From: Rhodopseudomonas_A sp036404135
GTDB taxonomy: Bacteria > Pseudomonadota > Alphaproteobacteria > Rhizobiales > Xanthobacteraceae
Assembly: GCF_036404135.1 (NCBI RefSeq)
Contig: NZ_DASWPE010000040.1
Span: 1-64,000 of the forward strand
Reading direction: 5' to 3'
DNA length: 64,000 bases
Both the position numbers and the translations under genes were made by a program. Position 1 is the stretch's first letter. Every line of letters starts with the position of its first letter. The notes under the pieces are model-generated. The model worked only from the letters and a program-made list of their open reading frames with translations. It was not told the DNA's origin and did no database searches. Of the stretch, positions 1 through 7,743 are shown piece after piece.

Positions 1-537
1 ATCGATGTGCTGGCGCCGGTCACAGCGCAGATCCTCGGCAGCCGGATGCCGCTGCAACTCGATCTGCCGTGGCTGTCTATCGTGCCGATCGCGGAAAGCC
101 GCAGCTCCTATAACGGCCTGCTGGTGCTGGTGTTCATCGCGGTGTCGGCGTCGCTGGCCTGGCTGGCGATCCGCTGGCTGTCGTCGCATGCGGTGCGGCG
201 CGGCCCGGCCTGGGGCTGCGGCTTCGACGAGGCGGTGCCGGCGGCGCAATATTCCGCGCAAGGTTTCGCCCAGCCGATCCGCCGGGTGTTCGGCACCCTG
301 CTGTTCCAGGCCCGCGAGCATGTGACGATGCCGCCGCCGGGCGCGGCGACGCCGGCGCGACTCAGCGTCGAACTGCACGACCTGGTCTGGGAGCGGCTCT
401 ATGCCCCGATCGCCGGCATCGTCGGCTTTGCCGCCAACCGGCTCGACCGCTGGCAGATGCTATCGATCCGCGGCTATCTCAGCCTGGTGTTCGCCACCCT
501 CGTCACGCTGCTATTGGTGCTCGCGATATGGTCGTGA
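1..537 (+). CDS. hyfB: HyfB-like antiporter subunit, C-terminal part (5' truncated by window)
   Basis: Last 178 codons of a NuoL/HyfB-type membrane subunit. The frame is open from base 1, so the true start is outside the window. Visible are a hydrophobic segment at about bases 115-180, the family-typical stretch WGCGFDEA followed by QYSAQGFAQPIRRVF (about 211-294), and a final membrane helix just before the stop. HyfB-type subunits are thought to translocate protons or Na+ in complex-I-like and group 4 hydrogenase-type complexes. The stop lies 10 bp inside the next gene, which puts it in the same operon as the five genes that follow. Assignment to the HyfB/HycC side rather than NuoL rests on this C-terminal signature and on the neighbours. 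Confidence 0.85.
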   Translation: MDVLAPVTAQILGSRMPLQLDLPWLSIVPIAESRSSYNGLLVLVFIAVSASLAWLAIRWLSSHAVRRGPAWGCGFDEAVPAAQYSAQGFAQPIRRVFGTLLFQAREHVTMPPPGAATPARLSVELHDLVWERLYAPIAGIVGFAANRLDRWQMLSIRGYLSLVFATLVTLLLVLAIWS

Positions 538-1487
538 TCATCGACGATTTTGTGGTGCAGGGAATCCAGATGCTGCTGGTGTTCCTGCTGGCGCCGCTGC
601 TCACCGGCTTCATCCGCAAGGTCAAGGCACGGCTGCTGCGCCGGCAGGGCGCCTCGGTGCTGCAGCCCTATCGCGACCTGCTGCGGCTGCTGCGCAAGGA
701 AGTGGTGCTGGCCGACAACGCCTCCTGGCTGTTCCGCGCCACGCCCTATCTCACCTTCGCGGCGATCTGGGTCGCAGCCGCGCTGGTGCCGACCTTCGCC
801 ACCGGGCTATTGTTCAACTGGACCGCCGATCTGATCGTGATCGTGGCGCTGCTCGGCACCGCGCGGTTCTTCTTGGCATTGGCCGGCATGGACGTCGGCA
901 CCGCGTTCGGCGGGCTCGGCTCGTCCCGCGAGGTGATGATCGCAGCGCTCGCAGAGCCCGCGATGCTGCTGATCGTGTTCTGCGTGGCGCTGGTCGCGGG
1001 CTCGACGCAACTCTCCACGGTAGCCAATTTCATCGCTTCGTCGCAGGTCGGCTTACGCGTCTCGCTCGGCATGGCGATGATCGCGCTGGTGATCGTGGCG
1101 CTGGCGGAAAACGCCCGGATTCCGGTCGACAATCCCTCGACCCACCTCGAACTCACCATGGTGCACGAGGCGATGATCCTGGAATATTCCGGCCGGCATC
1201 TGGCGCTGATCGAATTCGGCGCGTTTCTCAAGCTCTTGCTGTATATCTCGCTGATCGGCTGTCTGTTTTTCCCGTGGGAAATCGCGATCTTCGGGGCCGG
1301 GCCGTTGTCCTATGTGATCGGCGCCGCGATGTATCTGCTGAAAGTGACCATCGCCGGCTTCCTGCTCGCGGTGTTTGAGACCGCGACCGCGAAGATGCGG
1401 GTGTTTCGCGTCCCGCAATTCCTCGGCGCCGCCCTGATGCTCGGCCTGCTCGGCACGCTGCTGTTGTTCGTATCGAAAAGCTTGTGA
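528..1487 (+). CDS. hyfC: HyfC/HycD-like (NuoH family) membrane subunit
   Basis: A 319-residue multi-pass membrane protein of the NuoH/HycD/HyfC family, the subunit that connects the hydrophilic arm to the membrane arm in complex I-like enzymes. The hallmark cytoplasmic loop is present: ENARIPVDNPSTHLEL followed by VHEAMILEYSGRHLAL, about residues 185-225, which carries the conserved acidic residues. The length is normal for HyfC. It overlaps the upstream gene by 10 bp and the downstream gene by 4 bp, consistent with translational coupling. The product would be embedded in the cytoplasmic membrane under the HyfG/HyfI module encoded at the end of the operon. Confidence 0.88.
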   Translation: MVVIIDDFVVQGIQMLLVFLLAPLLTGFIRKVKARLLRRQGASVLQPYRDLLRLLRKEVVLADNASWLFRATPYLTFAAIWVAAALVPTFATGLLFNWTADLIVIVALLGTARFFLALAGMDVGTAFGGLGSSREVMIAALAEPAMLLIVFCVALVAGSTQLSTVANFIASSQVGLRVSLGMAMIALVIVALAENARIPVDNPSTHLELTMVHEAMILEYSGRHLALIEFGAFLKLLLYISLIGCLFFPWEIAIFGAGPLSYVIGAAMYLLKVTIAGFLLAVFETATAKMRVFRVPQFLGAALMLGLLGTLLLFVSKSL

Positions 1488-2149
1488 TGCACAGTCTCGA
1501 TTTCGATATCTCGCATTCGCTGGCCGGCGGCTTGGTGCTGATCAGCTTCATGATGCTGTACCAGGACCGGCTGTCTTCGCTGCTCAACGTGTTCGCGCTG
1601 CACGCGGTGACGCTGTCGCTGGCGGTGGCCTGGCAGGCGCTGATCCAGGACGCGCCGCACCTTTACGTCACCGCGGCGATCGCGCTGGTGTTCAAGGCGA
1701 TCGTGATTCCGGTGGCGTTGCATCGCATCATCCGCCAACTCGGCATCCACCGCGACATCGAGACCGCGGTCGGCATCGGCCCGACCATGCTGGCCGGCAT
1801 GGGCCTCGTGGCGCTGTCGATGGTGTTGATGCTGCGGGTCACCGCCGAGGCCGATGCGCTGGCGCGCGAGGATCTGGCCTTCGCGCTCTCCGTGGTGCTG
1901 CTCGGTCTGTTGGTGATGGTGACACGGCGCAACGCGGTCTCCCAGGTGGTCGGCTTCATGTCGCTGGAAAACGGCCTGGTGCTGGCCGCCACCGGCGCCA
2001 AGGGCATGCCGCTGGTGGTTGAGATCTCGGTCGCGTTCTCGATCCTGATCGCTTTCATCGTGATCGGCATCTTCCTGTTCCGGATCCGCGAACGCTTCGA
2101 TTCGGTCGACGTCGCAGCGCTCGACGAATCCCGCGGAGAACGCCGATGA
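1484..2149 (+). CDS. hyfE: HyfE-like membrane subunit
   Basis: A 221-residue hydrophobic protein with several predicted membrane helices, matching the size and position of HyfE. HyfE is a NuoK-like membrane subunit found in hydrogenase-4-type and Ehr complexes. A NuoK-like core is suggested by the segment around GFMSLENGLVLAATGAKG (about residues 155-172), where a conserved glutamate follows a helix (SLENG). It starts 4 bp inside hyfC (ATGA-type overlap) and ends overlapping hyfF by 4 bp. The short charged tail after the last helix is typical. Its specific role in ion movement is inferred from the family, not from this sequence. Confidence 0.85.
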   Translation: MMHSLDFDISHSLAGGLVLISFMMLYQDRLSSLLNVFALHAVTLSLAVAWQALIQDAPHLYVTAAIALVFKAIVIPVALHRIIRQLGIHRDIETAVGIGPTMLAGMGLVALSMVLMLRVTAEADALAREDLAFALSVVLLGLLVMVTRRNAVSQVVGFMSLENGLVLAATGAKGMPLVVEISVAFSILIAFIVIGIFLFRIRERFDSVDVAALDESRGERR

Positions 2150-3597
2150 CGCTTGGCGCGTTCAACCCGGTGCTCGGCGTGGTGCTGATCCCGATTTTCG
2201 CCGCGGCGCTGCTGGCGGCATTGCCCGGCTATCGGCTGACCGCGCGGCTCAACGTGCTGGCTTGTCTCGCCACCTTTGGCTGTGCGGTGTCGTTGCTGAT
2301 CCTGCCGCGTCCGACGCCGGGGCCCTATGTGCTGGTCGACGACCTCAACATCGTATTCATCGTGCTGAATTCCTTCGTCGGGCTGACCACCAGCATCTTC
2401 AGCGCCAGCTACATCGCCCACGAATTGCAGACCGGCCGGCTGACCCCAGCCTATCTGCGGTTCTACCACGCGATGTATCAGATCATGATGTTCGGCATGA
2501 ATTTGGCGTTCATGTCCAACAATATCGGGCTGATGTGGGTCGCGGTGGAAGTTGCGACGCTGACCACGGTGCTGATGGTCGGCATCTATCGCACCGAGGC
2601 GGCGCTGGAAGCCGCATGGAAATACTTCATCCTCGGCAGCGTCGGCATCGCCTTCGCGCTATTCGGCACCATTCTGGTCTATATGGCGGCGCGGCCGATC
2701 ATCGGCGAGGGCCAGGACGCCATGATCTGGACGCTGTTGATCGAGCGCGCCTCGCAGTTCGATGCCGCCTTGCTCAACGTCGCCTTCGTGTTCCTGTTTC
2801 TCGGCTACGGCACCAAGGTGGGCCTCGCGCCGCTGCACGCCTGGCTGCCCGACGCCCACGCCGAGGGCCCGACGCCGATCTCCGCGGTGCTGTCGGGTCT
2901 GTTGCTGAACGTGGCGCTCTACGCGCTGTTGCGCTTCAAGATGCTGATGACCGCCAACCCCGACGCCATGGCGCCGGGCACGCTGATGGTGACGATGGGG
3001 CTGGTGTCGCTGATCTTCGCCGCCTTCATGCTATATCGCCGCCGCGACATCAAACGGCTGTTCGCCTATTCCTCGATCGAGCACATGGGCATCATCGTGT
3101 TCGCGTTCGGAATGGGCGGGCCGCTGGCGAATTTCGCCGGGCTGTTGCACATGGTGATGCACAGCCTGACCAAATCGGCGATCTTCTTCGCCGTCGGCCA
3201 CGTCGCGCAGATCAAGGGCAGCCAGATGATCGACGATATCGGCGGCATCACCGAGACCCACCCCGCGCTGGGCTGGGGTCTGGTCGCCGGTGTGGTGGCG
3301 ATCGCCGGCCTGCCGCCGCTCGGCATCTTCATGAGCGAATTCCTGGTGGTGAGTTCGACCTTTGCGCGGCAGCCGCTATTGGCGCTGCTCTTGGTGTTCG
3401 GCCTGTTGGTGGCGTTCGGCGCGCTGACGCTGCGGCTGACCGGCGTGGCGTTCGGCGAGCCGCGCGGTTCGACGCGGCCGGCCGAGGCGTCGTATCTGCC
3501 GATGTTCGCGCATCTGGCGCTGGTGCTGGTCGCGGGGATTTACCTGCCGGCGCCGATCGTGGTCTGGTTTCAGCATGTCGCCCACCTTCTTGGATAG
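2146..3597 (+). CDS. hyfF: HyfF-like antiporter subunit (NuoN/MrpD family)
   Basis: A 483-residue protein with about 14 hydrophobic segments, the proton-antiporter-like subunit of a Hyf/Ehr complex. Functional landmarks of this superfamily are visible. A glutamate lies in the helix around MWVAVEVATL (about residues 130-140). There is a lysine/histidine-containing region GYGTKVGLAPLHAWLPDAHA (about 219-238). Further K/H residues follow in SSIEHMGIIVFAFGMG and MVMHSLTKSAIFF. These form the proposed proton path in complex I antiporter subunits. With the HyfB homologue upstream the operon encodes two antiporter-like modules, so two translocation channels are possible. It overlaps hyfE by 4 bp and is followed by a 12-bp gap to hyfG. 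Confidence 0.9.
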   Translation: MTLGAFNPVLGVVLIPIFAAALLAALPGYRLTARLNVLACLATFGCAVSLLILPRPTPGPYVLVDDLNIVFIVLNSFVGLTTSIFSASYIAHELQTGRLTPAYLRFYHAMYQIMMFGMNLAFMSNNIGLMWVAVEVATLTTVLMVGIYRTEAALEAAWKYFILGSVGIAFALFGTILVYMAARPIIGEGQDAMIWTLLIERASQFDAALLNVAFVFLFLGYGTKVGLAPLHAWLPDAHAEGPTPISAVLSGLLLNVALYALLRFKMLMTANPDAMAPGTLMVTMGLVSLIFAAFMLYRRRDIKRLFAYSSIEHMGIIVFAFGMGGPLANFAGLLHMVMHSLTKSAIFFAVGHVAQIKGSQMIDDIGGITETHPALGWGLVAGVVAIAGLPPLGIFMSEFLVVSSTFARQPLLALLLVFGLLVAFGALTLRLTGVAFGEPRGSTRPAEASYLPMFAHLALVLVAGIYLPAPIVVWFQHVAHLLG

Positions 3598-3609
3598 CGC
3601 GAGGTCCCC

Positions 3610-5118
3610 ATGCCGTCGCTGAGCGACCTGAAGCGGGAAGGTCTCCTTGCGCCGCAGCAGCGGCCATGGCCGCGCATCGTGGTCGACGAAGTGCTGTGGA
3701 GCGGCGCCGCGACCTCGGTCGCCGAGCGCCGGCTGACGCTGCTGGCGCTGTGGGGCGAACCCGCCGCGGTGCACATGGCGGTGCTCGAGCCGCCGACCGC
3801 CGAGGTCGCGGTGATCAGCCTGGATTGTCCGAACCGGCGCTTTCCCTCGGTCGGCGCGCTGCATCCGCCGGCGCTGCGGCTGGAGCGCGCGATCCACGAT
3901 CTGTTCGGCCTGCTGCCGACAGGCTCGCCCGATCCGCGGCCATGGCTCGATCACGGCCGATGGGGCGTGACGGCACCGCTCGGCGCGCGCACGCCGGCGG
4001 CAACGCAGCCGGCTTATCCATTCTTGCCGGTCGAGGGCGAGGGGCTGCATCAGGTGGCGGTCGGCCCGGTGCATGCCGGCATCATCGAGCCCGGGCATTT
4101 CCGCTTCACTGCCTCCGGCGAGACCGTGGTGCGGCTGGAGCAGCGGCTCGGCTATGTCCACAAGGGCATCGAAGGTATGATGGTAGGCGCTTCGCTGCAG
4201 CAGGGCGGCAAACTTGCCGGCCGGGTCTCGGGCGACAGCACCGTCGCCTACGCCTATGCGTTTTCGCGCGCCGCCGAGGCCGCGCTGCAGATCGAAGCGC
4301 CGCCGCGCGCGGTCTGGCTGCGCGCGCTCTTAGCCGAGCTGGAGCGGCTCGCCAATCATCTCGGCGACATCGGCGCGATCTGCAATGACGCGGCGTTCGC
4401 GCTGATGCTGGCGCATTGCGGCGTGCTGCGCGAAAACGTGCTGCGCGCCGCCACCACCGCGTTCGGCCATCGGCTGATGCGCGACGTCATCATTCCGGGC
4501 GGCGTTGGCCGCGATCTCTCCGCCGACGGCCGCGCCGCGATCGAAGCCGCGCTGGTGTCGATCCGCCAGCACTTCCCGACGCTGGTCGAACTCTACGACG
4601 AGACCGCCTCGCTGCAGGACCGCACCGTCGGCACCGGCGCGGTGAGCCCGGAGCTGGTCGAGCAATACGGCGCCGGCGGCTTCGTTGGCCGCGGCTCGGG
4701 TCGTGCCTTCGATACCAGGCGCAAGCTGTGCTATCCGCCCTACGGCCAGCTGCGCTTCGAGGTGCCGATGTTGACCGAGGGCGACGTCAATGCGCGGGTC
4801 TGGGTGCGGATCCGCGAGGTCGAGCAGAGCATGGCGATGATCGACCAGATCCTCGACAAATTGCCTGCCGGCGAACTTGTCGCGCCGCTGCCCGTGATTG
4901 CCGAGGACCGCGAGGGACTTAGCCTGGTCGAAGGCTTCCGCGGCGACGTGCTGGTGTGGCTGCGATTGACCGACGGCGCGATCGCGCGCTGCCATCTGCG
5001 CGATCCGTCGTGGTTTCAGTGGCCGCTGTTAGAAGCCGCGATCGAGGGCAACATCGTCGCCGACTTTCCGCTCTGCAACAAATCGTTCAACTGCTCCTAT
5101 TCCGGGCCGGATCTGTGA
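3610..5118 (+). CDS. hyfG: HyfG-like large subunit lacking NiFe-site cysteines (Ehr-type)
   Basis: A 502-residue fusion of a NuoC-like domain (about residues 1-150) and a NuoD/hydrogenase large-subunit domain (about 165-502). In genuine group 4 NiFe hydrogenases the second domain carries RxCGxC near its start and DPCxxC near its end, the four ligands of the metal site. Here the first motif reads RVSGDS, with serines at 207 and 210 in place of both cysteines. The C-terminus reads DFPLCNKSFNCSYSG, with cysteines 489 and 495 spaced six apart and no DPCxxC. The protein therefore cannot bind a standard NiFe centre. It fits the published energy-converting hydrogenase-related (Ehr) class, intermediate between hydrogenases and complex I. 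The substrate is unknown. No hydrogenase maturation genes are in the window. Confidence 0.9.
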   Translation: MPSLSDLKREGLLAPQQRPWPRIVVDEVLWSGAATSVAERRLTLLALWGEPAAVHMAVLEPPTAEVAVISLDCPNRRFPSVGALHPPALRLERAIHDLFGLLPTGSPDPRPWLDHGRWGVTAPLGARTPAATQPAYPFLPVEGEGLHQVAVGPVHAGIIEPGHFRFTASGETVVRLEQRLGYVHKGIEGMMVGASLQQGGKLAGRVSGDSTVAYAYAFSRAAEAALQIEAPPRAVWLRALLAELERLANHLGDIGAICNDAAFALMLAHCGVLRENVLRAATTAFGHRLMRDVIIPGGVGRDLSADGRAAIEAALVSIRQHFPTLVELYDETASLQDRTVGTGAVSPELVEQYGAGGFVGRGSGRAFDTRRKLCYPPYGQLRFEVPMLTEGDVNARVWVRIREVEQSMAMIDQILDKLPAGELVAPLPVIAEDREGLSLVEGFRGDVLVWLRLTDGAIARCHLRDPSWFQWPLLEAAIEGNIVADFPLCNKSFNCSYSGPDL

Positions 5119-5130
5119 AGGAAAGCGCGG

Positions 5131-5655
5131 ATGCGTGATCTGTTGTTTCAGGGCCTGTTCCGGCGTCCGCATACCGAGCCTGCGCCGGCGCTGGATCAGG
5201 CCGCGGTGCAAGAACTCGTGACCTCGCTCGGCGACCTGGCGCGGCATCGGCTCGGCCGCAGTCTTTCGATCCGCGAGGTCGATGCCGGCTCCTGCAACGG
5301 CTGCGAACTGGAAATCCACGCGCTCGGCAACGCCTATTACGACGTCGAGCGGTTCGGCATCCGCTTCGTCGCCTCGCCGCGCCATGCCGATGTGTTGCTG
5401 GTCACCGGGCCGGTGAGCAAGAATATGCGTGACGCGCTGAAGGCCACCTATGACGCCACGCCGGCGCCGAAATGGGTGGTCGCGCTCGGCGATTGCGCCA
5501 AGGACGGCGGCTGCTTCGCCGGCAGCTATGCGGTGGAGGGCGGGGTGTCCGCGGTGATCCCGGTCGATCTGCACATTCTGGGCTGCCCGCCGCCGCCGTT
5601 GCAGATCCTGCAGGGACTGCTGGCGCTGCTCGACCGCGTGGATGCCAAGGTGTGA
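5131..5655 (+). CDS. hyfI: HyfI-like small subunit with one [4Fe-4S] site (NuoB family)
   Basis: A 174-residue protein of the NuoB/HycG/HyfI family. The four ligands of the proximal [4Fe-4S] cluster are intact: C55 and C58 (SCNGCELE), C122 (GDCAKDGG) and C152 (GCPPPP). Electron transfer through the small subunit is therefore probably retained even though the partner large subunit has lost its nickel ligands. It begins 12 bp after hyfG and is the last gene of the operon. No separate ferredoxin-like subunit (HyfA/HyfH) or formate dehydrogenase gene follows, so the electron donor must be encoded upstream of the window or elsewhere. A 25-bp perfect inverted repeat starts 43 bp after the stop. Confidence 0.92.
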   Translation: MRDLLFQGLFRRPHTEPAPALDQAAVQELVTSLGDLARHRLGRSLSIREVDAGSCNGCELEIHALGNAYYDVERFGIRFVASPRHADVLLVTGPVSKNMRDALKATYDATPAPKWVVALGDCAKDGGCFAGSYAVEGGVSAVIPVDLHILGCPPPPLQILQGLLALLDRVDAKV

Positions 5656-5697
5656 CCGACGCGAGTCGCTGATTGAATTGCGAGCTGCGTTACGCCG

Positions 5698-5827
5698 CCA
5701 CGAGTCGTCCCTGCGCACGCAGCGACTCATACGGCGCGGCGTTGCTTGTGGGCACCGGGCGGTGAGGATTTTTCTCGCCGCCGACGCCAGGGGGATGGGT
5801 CTCTGCGCACGCAGGGACGACTCGTGG
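5698..5827. repeat. 25-bp perfect inverted repeat downstream of the Ehr operon
   Basis: Bases 5698-5722 and 5803-5827 are exact reverse complements of each other; the arms contain ACGAGTCGTCCCTGCGCACG on the left and its complement on the right. The 80-base loop contains no open gene. The core TCGTCCCTGCGCA also occurs in a 20-bp palindrome at 17124-17143, so this is probably a dispersed REP-like element rather than a site private to this operon. It lies between two convergent genes and could also act as a bidirectional transcription barrier, although no T-run follows. Confidence 0.8.
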
Positions 5828-5860
5828 GTGGGCGTGCTGGTGGGTGAGGAGGGCGCCGGC

Positions 5861-6235
5861 TCAGCGCTTGCGCTTCGGCAGGTCGACCCGGGCCTCGACG
5901 AATTCCGGCGGGCCTTCGGTGAGCCGGTGGATGCGGCGATCGCGCTCTTCGGACGGCGCATCGGGATCGATAAGTCGGCCGATCTGACTGGCGGCGAGTT
6001 CGACCGCCCGCGCGGTGCGGACCGCTTTGGCCGGCTTGACCGGGGCCGCGATCGACAGCCCGATCTGCACCAGCCGCTGCACCGCTTCCGCGCGCGAAAC
6101 CAGATTGAGCGCCGCCCATTCATCGACCGCCGCCAACGTCGCAGGCTGCAATCGAGCCGGAATCGCCTCGCCGGATTTCGCTGCCGCCGGCCGTTCGAGT
6201 GATTTCCCCTGCTTGGCGTCGGTTTGCTTGATCAT
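5861..6235 (-). CDS. Small ribbon-helix-helix-like protein, function unknown
   Basis: A 124-residue basic protein read on the minus strand. Residues about 25-62 (IPARLQPATLAAVDEWAAL, then VSRAEAVQRLVQIGL) have the strand-helix-helix pattern of MetJ/Arc/CopG-type DNA-binding or antitoxin proteins: a short RL strand, a helix, a turn with SR, and a second helix ending in GL. The C-terminal half is charged and shows no recognisable domain. It is convergent with hyfI and divergent from exbB, whose start is 215 bp away. No toxin-like partner is adjacent, so an autonomous regulator is as likely as an antitoxin. The domain call is from pattern only. Confidence 0.65.
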   Translation of the reverse strand: MIKQTDAKQGKSLERPAAAKSGEAIPARLQPATLAAVDEWAALNLVSRAEAVQRLVQIGLSIAAPVKPAKAVRTARAVELAASQIGRLIDPDAPSEERDRRIHRLTEGPPEFVEARVDLPKRKR

Positions 6236-6450
6236 GCATAAGTGTGTACCTGAAAAACCACTCGGGCGGAAGGCGAAGTTCGGTTTCCGGGCTATTCATC
6301 ACCATGAAGAAGCCGGTATCCTTTGTGAGTTTCCGAGCCGAATTGACCGTCGCGGCGGGCTCGGGATCGGCCGGACAATTCCGCTTTCATTCCGGCTTTC
6401 GCCTTGCTTTCATCTCGCGTCCTTTTCGCTCGTTTCACTGGATCCATCGG

Positions 6451-7302
6451 ATGAGAATCGTTCAAGATCGGCCGGCTGATCGCTCTGGGGTGCGACCACT
6501 GACGGGCCTGCCGCCGCTGTTGCTCGCCGGGCTGCGCCATAGCGGGACAGGCTTGTTGGCGCTGGCGCTGGCCGGGGCACCCTCGCTGGCGCTGGCCGCG
6601 GTGGATTCCGCCGCGCTGCCGCGCAACCTGTCGCCGTGGGGGATGTTTCAGAACGCCGACATCGTGGTGAAGCTGGTGATGGTGGGGCTGGCGCTGGCCT
6701 CGCTGGCGACCTGGACGGTGTGGCTGTCGAAGACCGTCGAATTGCGCCGCGCCACCGAACGTGCGTTGCAGCGGCTGGCGACGCTGGAGAGTGACACCTC
6801 GCTGCACGACATCGAGCAGAATTGCGCGGGCGCCGACGATGCGGTGGCGCAGCTGATCCAGTCGGCGTCGCGCGAGGCCAGCCTGTCCGGCGGGGTGTTC
6901 GACGACGCCTTCAAGGAGCGCGTGGCGCTGCGGCTGGAGCGCGTCGAGGGCGCACTGGCGCGGCGGATCGCGCGCGGCACCGGCATCCTGGCGACGATCG
7001 GCGCGACCTCGCCGTTCATCGGCCTGTTCGGCACGGTGTGGGGCATCATGAACGCCTTCATCGGCATCTCGCAGGCGCACACCACCAATCTCGCGGTGGT
7101 GGCGCCGGGCATCGCCGAGGCGTTGCTGGCCACCGCGCTCGGCCTGGTCGCCGCGATCCCGGCGGTGGTGATCTACAATCATCTGGCGCGGGTGATCGCG
7201 GCCTATCGGGCGCTGCTCGGCGATGCCTCGGCGCAGGTGCTGCTGCTGCTCAGCCGCGGCCAGGGCCGCCGCGGCGCGCGGCTCGGCCGGGCGGCGGAGT
7301 AG
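6451..7302 (+). CDS. exbB: ExbB, TonB-system proton channel subunit
   Basis: A 283-residue MotA/TolQ/ExbB-family membrane protein that with ExbD uses the proton gradient to energise TonB. The ATG at 6451 was chosen because the family pattern begins just after it. An N-terminal hydrophobic stretch ending in LALAAVDSA (about residues 28-50) resembles the signal-like extension of alphaproteobacterial ExbB. The first membrane helix is at about 72-94. The conserved pair lies around GILATIGATSPFIGLFGTVW (about 182-202) and VVAPGIAEALLATALGLVAA (about 217-236), which includes the conserved glutamate. It is first in an exbB-exbD-tonB operon, 3 bp ahead of exbD. No iron-regulator box could be identified with confidence in the 215-bp upstream gap. 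Confidence 0.93.
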   Translation: MRIVQDRPADRSGVRPLTGLPPLLLAGLRHSGTGLLALALAGAPSLALAAVDSAALPRNLSPWGMFQNADIVVKLVMVGLALASLATWTVWLSKTVELRRATERALQRLATLESDTSLHDIEQNCAGADDAVAQLIQSASREASLSGGVFDDAFKERVALRLERVEGALARRIARGTGILATIGATSPFIGLFGTVWGIMNAFIGISQAHTTNLAVVAPGIAEALLATALGLVAAIPAVVIYNHLARVIAAYRALLGDASAQVLLLLSRGQGRRGARLGRAAE

Positions 7303-7305
7303 GTC

Positions 7306-7743
7306 ATGGCGGTGAGGCTCGGCGGTTCGCGACGAAGCGGCGGCGACGACGATCTGGTCGAAGCCCACGAGATCAACGTCACGCCGTTCATCGACGTGAT
7401 GCTGGTGCTGTTGATCATCTTCATGGTGGCGGCGCCGCTGGCCACCGTCGATCTCGGCGTCGATCTGCCGGCCTCGACCGTGGAGCCGCAGCCGCGGCCG
7501 GAGCAGCCGGTATTCGTCACCCTGAAGCCCGACCTGTCGGTCGCGGTCGGCGAGGAGGTGATCGCGCGCGAGGCGCTGCCGGGCTCGCTCGATGCCGCTA
7601 CCAAGGGCCAGAAGGACGAGCGGATCTATCTGCGCGCCGACAAGGCGGTGAGCTATGGCGAGCTGATGGCGGTGATGAACCTGCTGCGCGACGCCGGCTA
7701 TCTGAAGATTGCTCTGGTGGGCCTCGATGGCCGAAGCGAGTGA
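7306..7743 (+). CDS. exbD: ExbD, TonB-system accessory protein
   Basis: A 145-residue ExbD/TolR-family protein. The N-terminal cytoplasmic tail is followed by the diagnostic sequence INVTPFIDVMLVLLIIFMV (about residues 25-43), with the essential membrane aspartate in the IDV motif. The remaining ~100 residues form the periplasmic domain. It works with ExbB to harvest the proton motive force for TonB. It is placed 3 bp after exbB and overlaps tonB by 17 bp, an arrangement that suggests coupled translation. Confidence 0.95.
   Translation: MAVRLGGSRRSGGDDDLVEAHEINVTPFIDVMLVLLIIFMVAAPLATVDLGVDLPASTVEPQPRPEQPVFVTLKPDLSVAVGEEVIAREALPGSLDAATKGQKDERIYLRADKAVSYGELMAVMNLLRDAGYLKIALVGLDGRSE

Noticed and set aside
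2262..4388. A 708-codon plus-strand frame across hyfF and hyfG
   Set aside because: It is out of frame with two clear family members and has a compositionally biased product.
1..5655. A functional group 4 NiFe hydrogenase
   Set aside because: The large subunit lacks both CxxC motifs and no maturation genes are present, so the operon is better called Ehr-type.
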